From NCBI GenBank assembly GCA_945957405.1, contig CAMFLL010000017.1, positions 1-41,124 of the forward strand: a stretch of 41,124 bases of DNA, read 5' to 3'. Position 1 is the stretch's first letter. The number at the start of each line of letters is the position of its first letter. Under the pieces are notes generated by a model. That model ran no database searches and was not told the origin of the DNA. It was given only the letters and a program-made list of their open reading frames with translations. The stretch comes from an uncultured Mycolicibacterium sp. (lineage in GTDB: Bacteria; Actinomycetota; Actinomycetes; Mycobacteriales; Mycobacteriaceae). Below are positions 40,821-41,124 of this stretch, piece by piece. The position numbers and the translations under genes are program-made.

Positions 40821-41124
40821 ACACAACTCCGCCCGCCACCAGTGATGTCGTCATCATCGGCGGCGGCCACAACGGCCTGACCGCGGCGGCCTACCTTGCC
40901 AAGGCCGGCCGTCGGGTGGTTGTCCTGGAGCGCCTCGACCATGCCGGCGGGGCGGCCATCAGCGCCGCGGCCTTTCCGGGACTGTCGGCCCGGCTGTCGC
41001 GATACTCCTACCTGGTCAGCCTGTTGCCCCGGGCGATCATCGACGACCTCGGGCTCGACATCGAGCTGGCCCGGCGGCGGTACTCGTCATACACACCCGT
41101 GCCCGGTGACGATGTCGGACTGCT
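40817..41124 (+). CDS. FAD-dependent oxidoreductase, phytoene-dehydrogenase-like (3' end missing)
   Basis: The window holds the first 102 codons. The N-terminal Rossmann fingerprint is VVIIGGGHNGLTAAAYLAKAG with the strand-2 acidic residue in VVVLERLDHAGGAA, which binds FAD. The sequence continues SRYSYLVSLLPRAIIDDLGL, typical of COG1233 carotenoid-desaturase-like proteins. These act on carotenoids, long-chain or polyprenyl substrates, or amines, and the specific substrate cannot be told. ATG 40817 overlaps the MFS stop (ATGA). The gene runs off the right edge. Confidence 0.85.
   Translation, partial: MNTTPPATSDVVIIGGGHNGLTAAAYLAKAGRRVVVLERLDHAGGAAISAAAFPGLSARLSRYSYLVSLLPRAIIDDLGLDIELARRRYSSYTPVPGDDVGL

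Noticed and set aside
1..41124. CRISPR arrays, tRNA or rRNA genes, insertion sequences, phage genes
   Set aside because: I found no regularly spaced repeats, cloverleaf-type sequence, transposase or integrase motifs on either strand.

Overview
The window is high-GC DNA from a mycobacterium (Mycobacterium or Mycolicibacterium, probably an environmental species). The main evidence is gene order. The outer genes match, in order, the M. tuberculosis block Rv3039c to Rv3024c: echA17, two methyltransferases, the TB22.2-type secreted protein, the PQQ-propeller lipoprotein, the hexapeptide acyltransferase, the methylglucose-lipopolysaccharide genes (GT4, GH57, methyltransferase), etfBA, a GNAT plus PlsC pair, iscS and mnmA. 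Several genes also show the TANNNT-then-ATG/GTG layout of mycobacterial leaderless promoters.

Layout. (1) 1-9960: conserved block with one insertion. A TIR-transmembrane-beta-propeller gene (3386-6181) sits between two secreted RsiV/DUF3298-type paralogues, followed by a secreted protein with five 19-residue repeats, a lipoprotein propeller (minus strand) and a LbetaH acyltransferase. (2) 9957-23492: an accessory island that separates the acyltransferase from its usual glycosyltransferase partner. A plus-strand GntR/HutC regulator faces a long minus-strand operon: binding protein, two permeases, two ATPases, M20 amidohydrolase, class-III PLP enzyme, FGGY kinase and NagB. Most of its junctions are 4-nt stop/start overlaps. 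Next on the same strand, behind a perfect 12-2-12 operator, is an MFS exporter-arsR pair. (3) 23507-27107: three translationally coupled minus-strand genes for methylglucose lipopolysaccharide (GT4, GH57, methyltransferase). (4) 27311-29098: etfB and etfA, ending in a strong terminator. (5) 29237-34142: NmrA-like protein, OlsB-like GNAT, PlsC acyltransferase, cysteine desulfurase and the tRNA 2-thiouridylase MnmA. (6) 34365 to the end: a second peptide-type ABC importer (Tat-exported binding protein, two permeases, two ATPases), coupled to an MFS protein and the start of a phytoene-dehydrogenase-like FAD enzyme that runs off the window.

How the genes work together. The GntR protein has a UTRA domain, and a matching GTNTANAC-type palindrome lies just upstream of the first binding-protein gene. 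Regions of the island therefore form a self-contained uptake and catabolic unit, probably for an N-acylated or peptidyl amino sugar or amino polyol; the substrate is inferred. The TIR protein has the TIR NADase glutamate and one membrane span. The flanking secreted proteins resemble the lysozyme-binding domain of RsiV, so an envelope-sensing role is possible but unproven. IscS supplies sulfur to MnmA for tRNA thiolation. The second transporter operon follows two similar inverted repeats that may be operators.

I saw no tRNA, rRNA, CRISPR array, insertion sequence or phage gene. No gene-free stretch exceeds about 225 bases.
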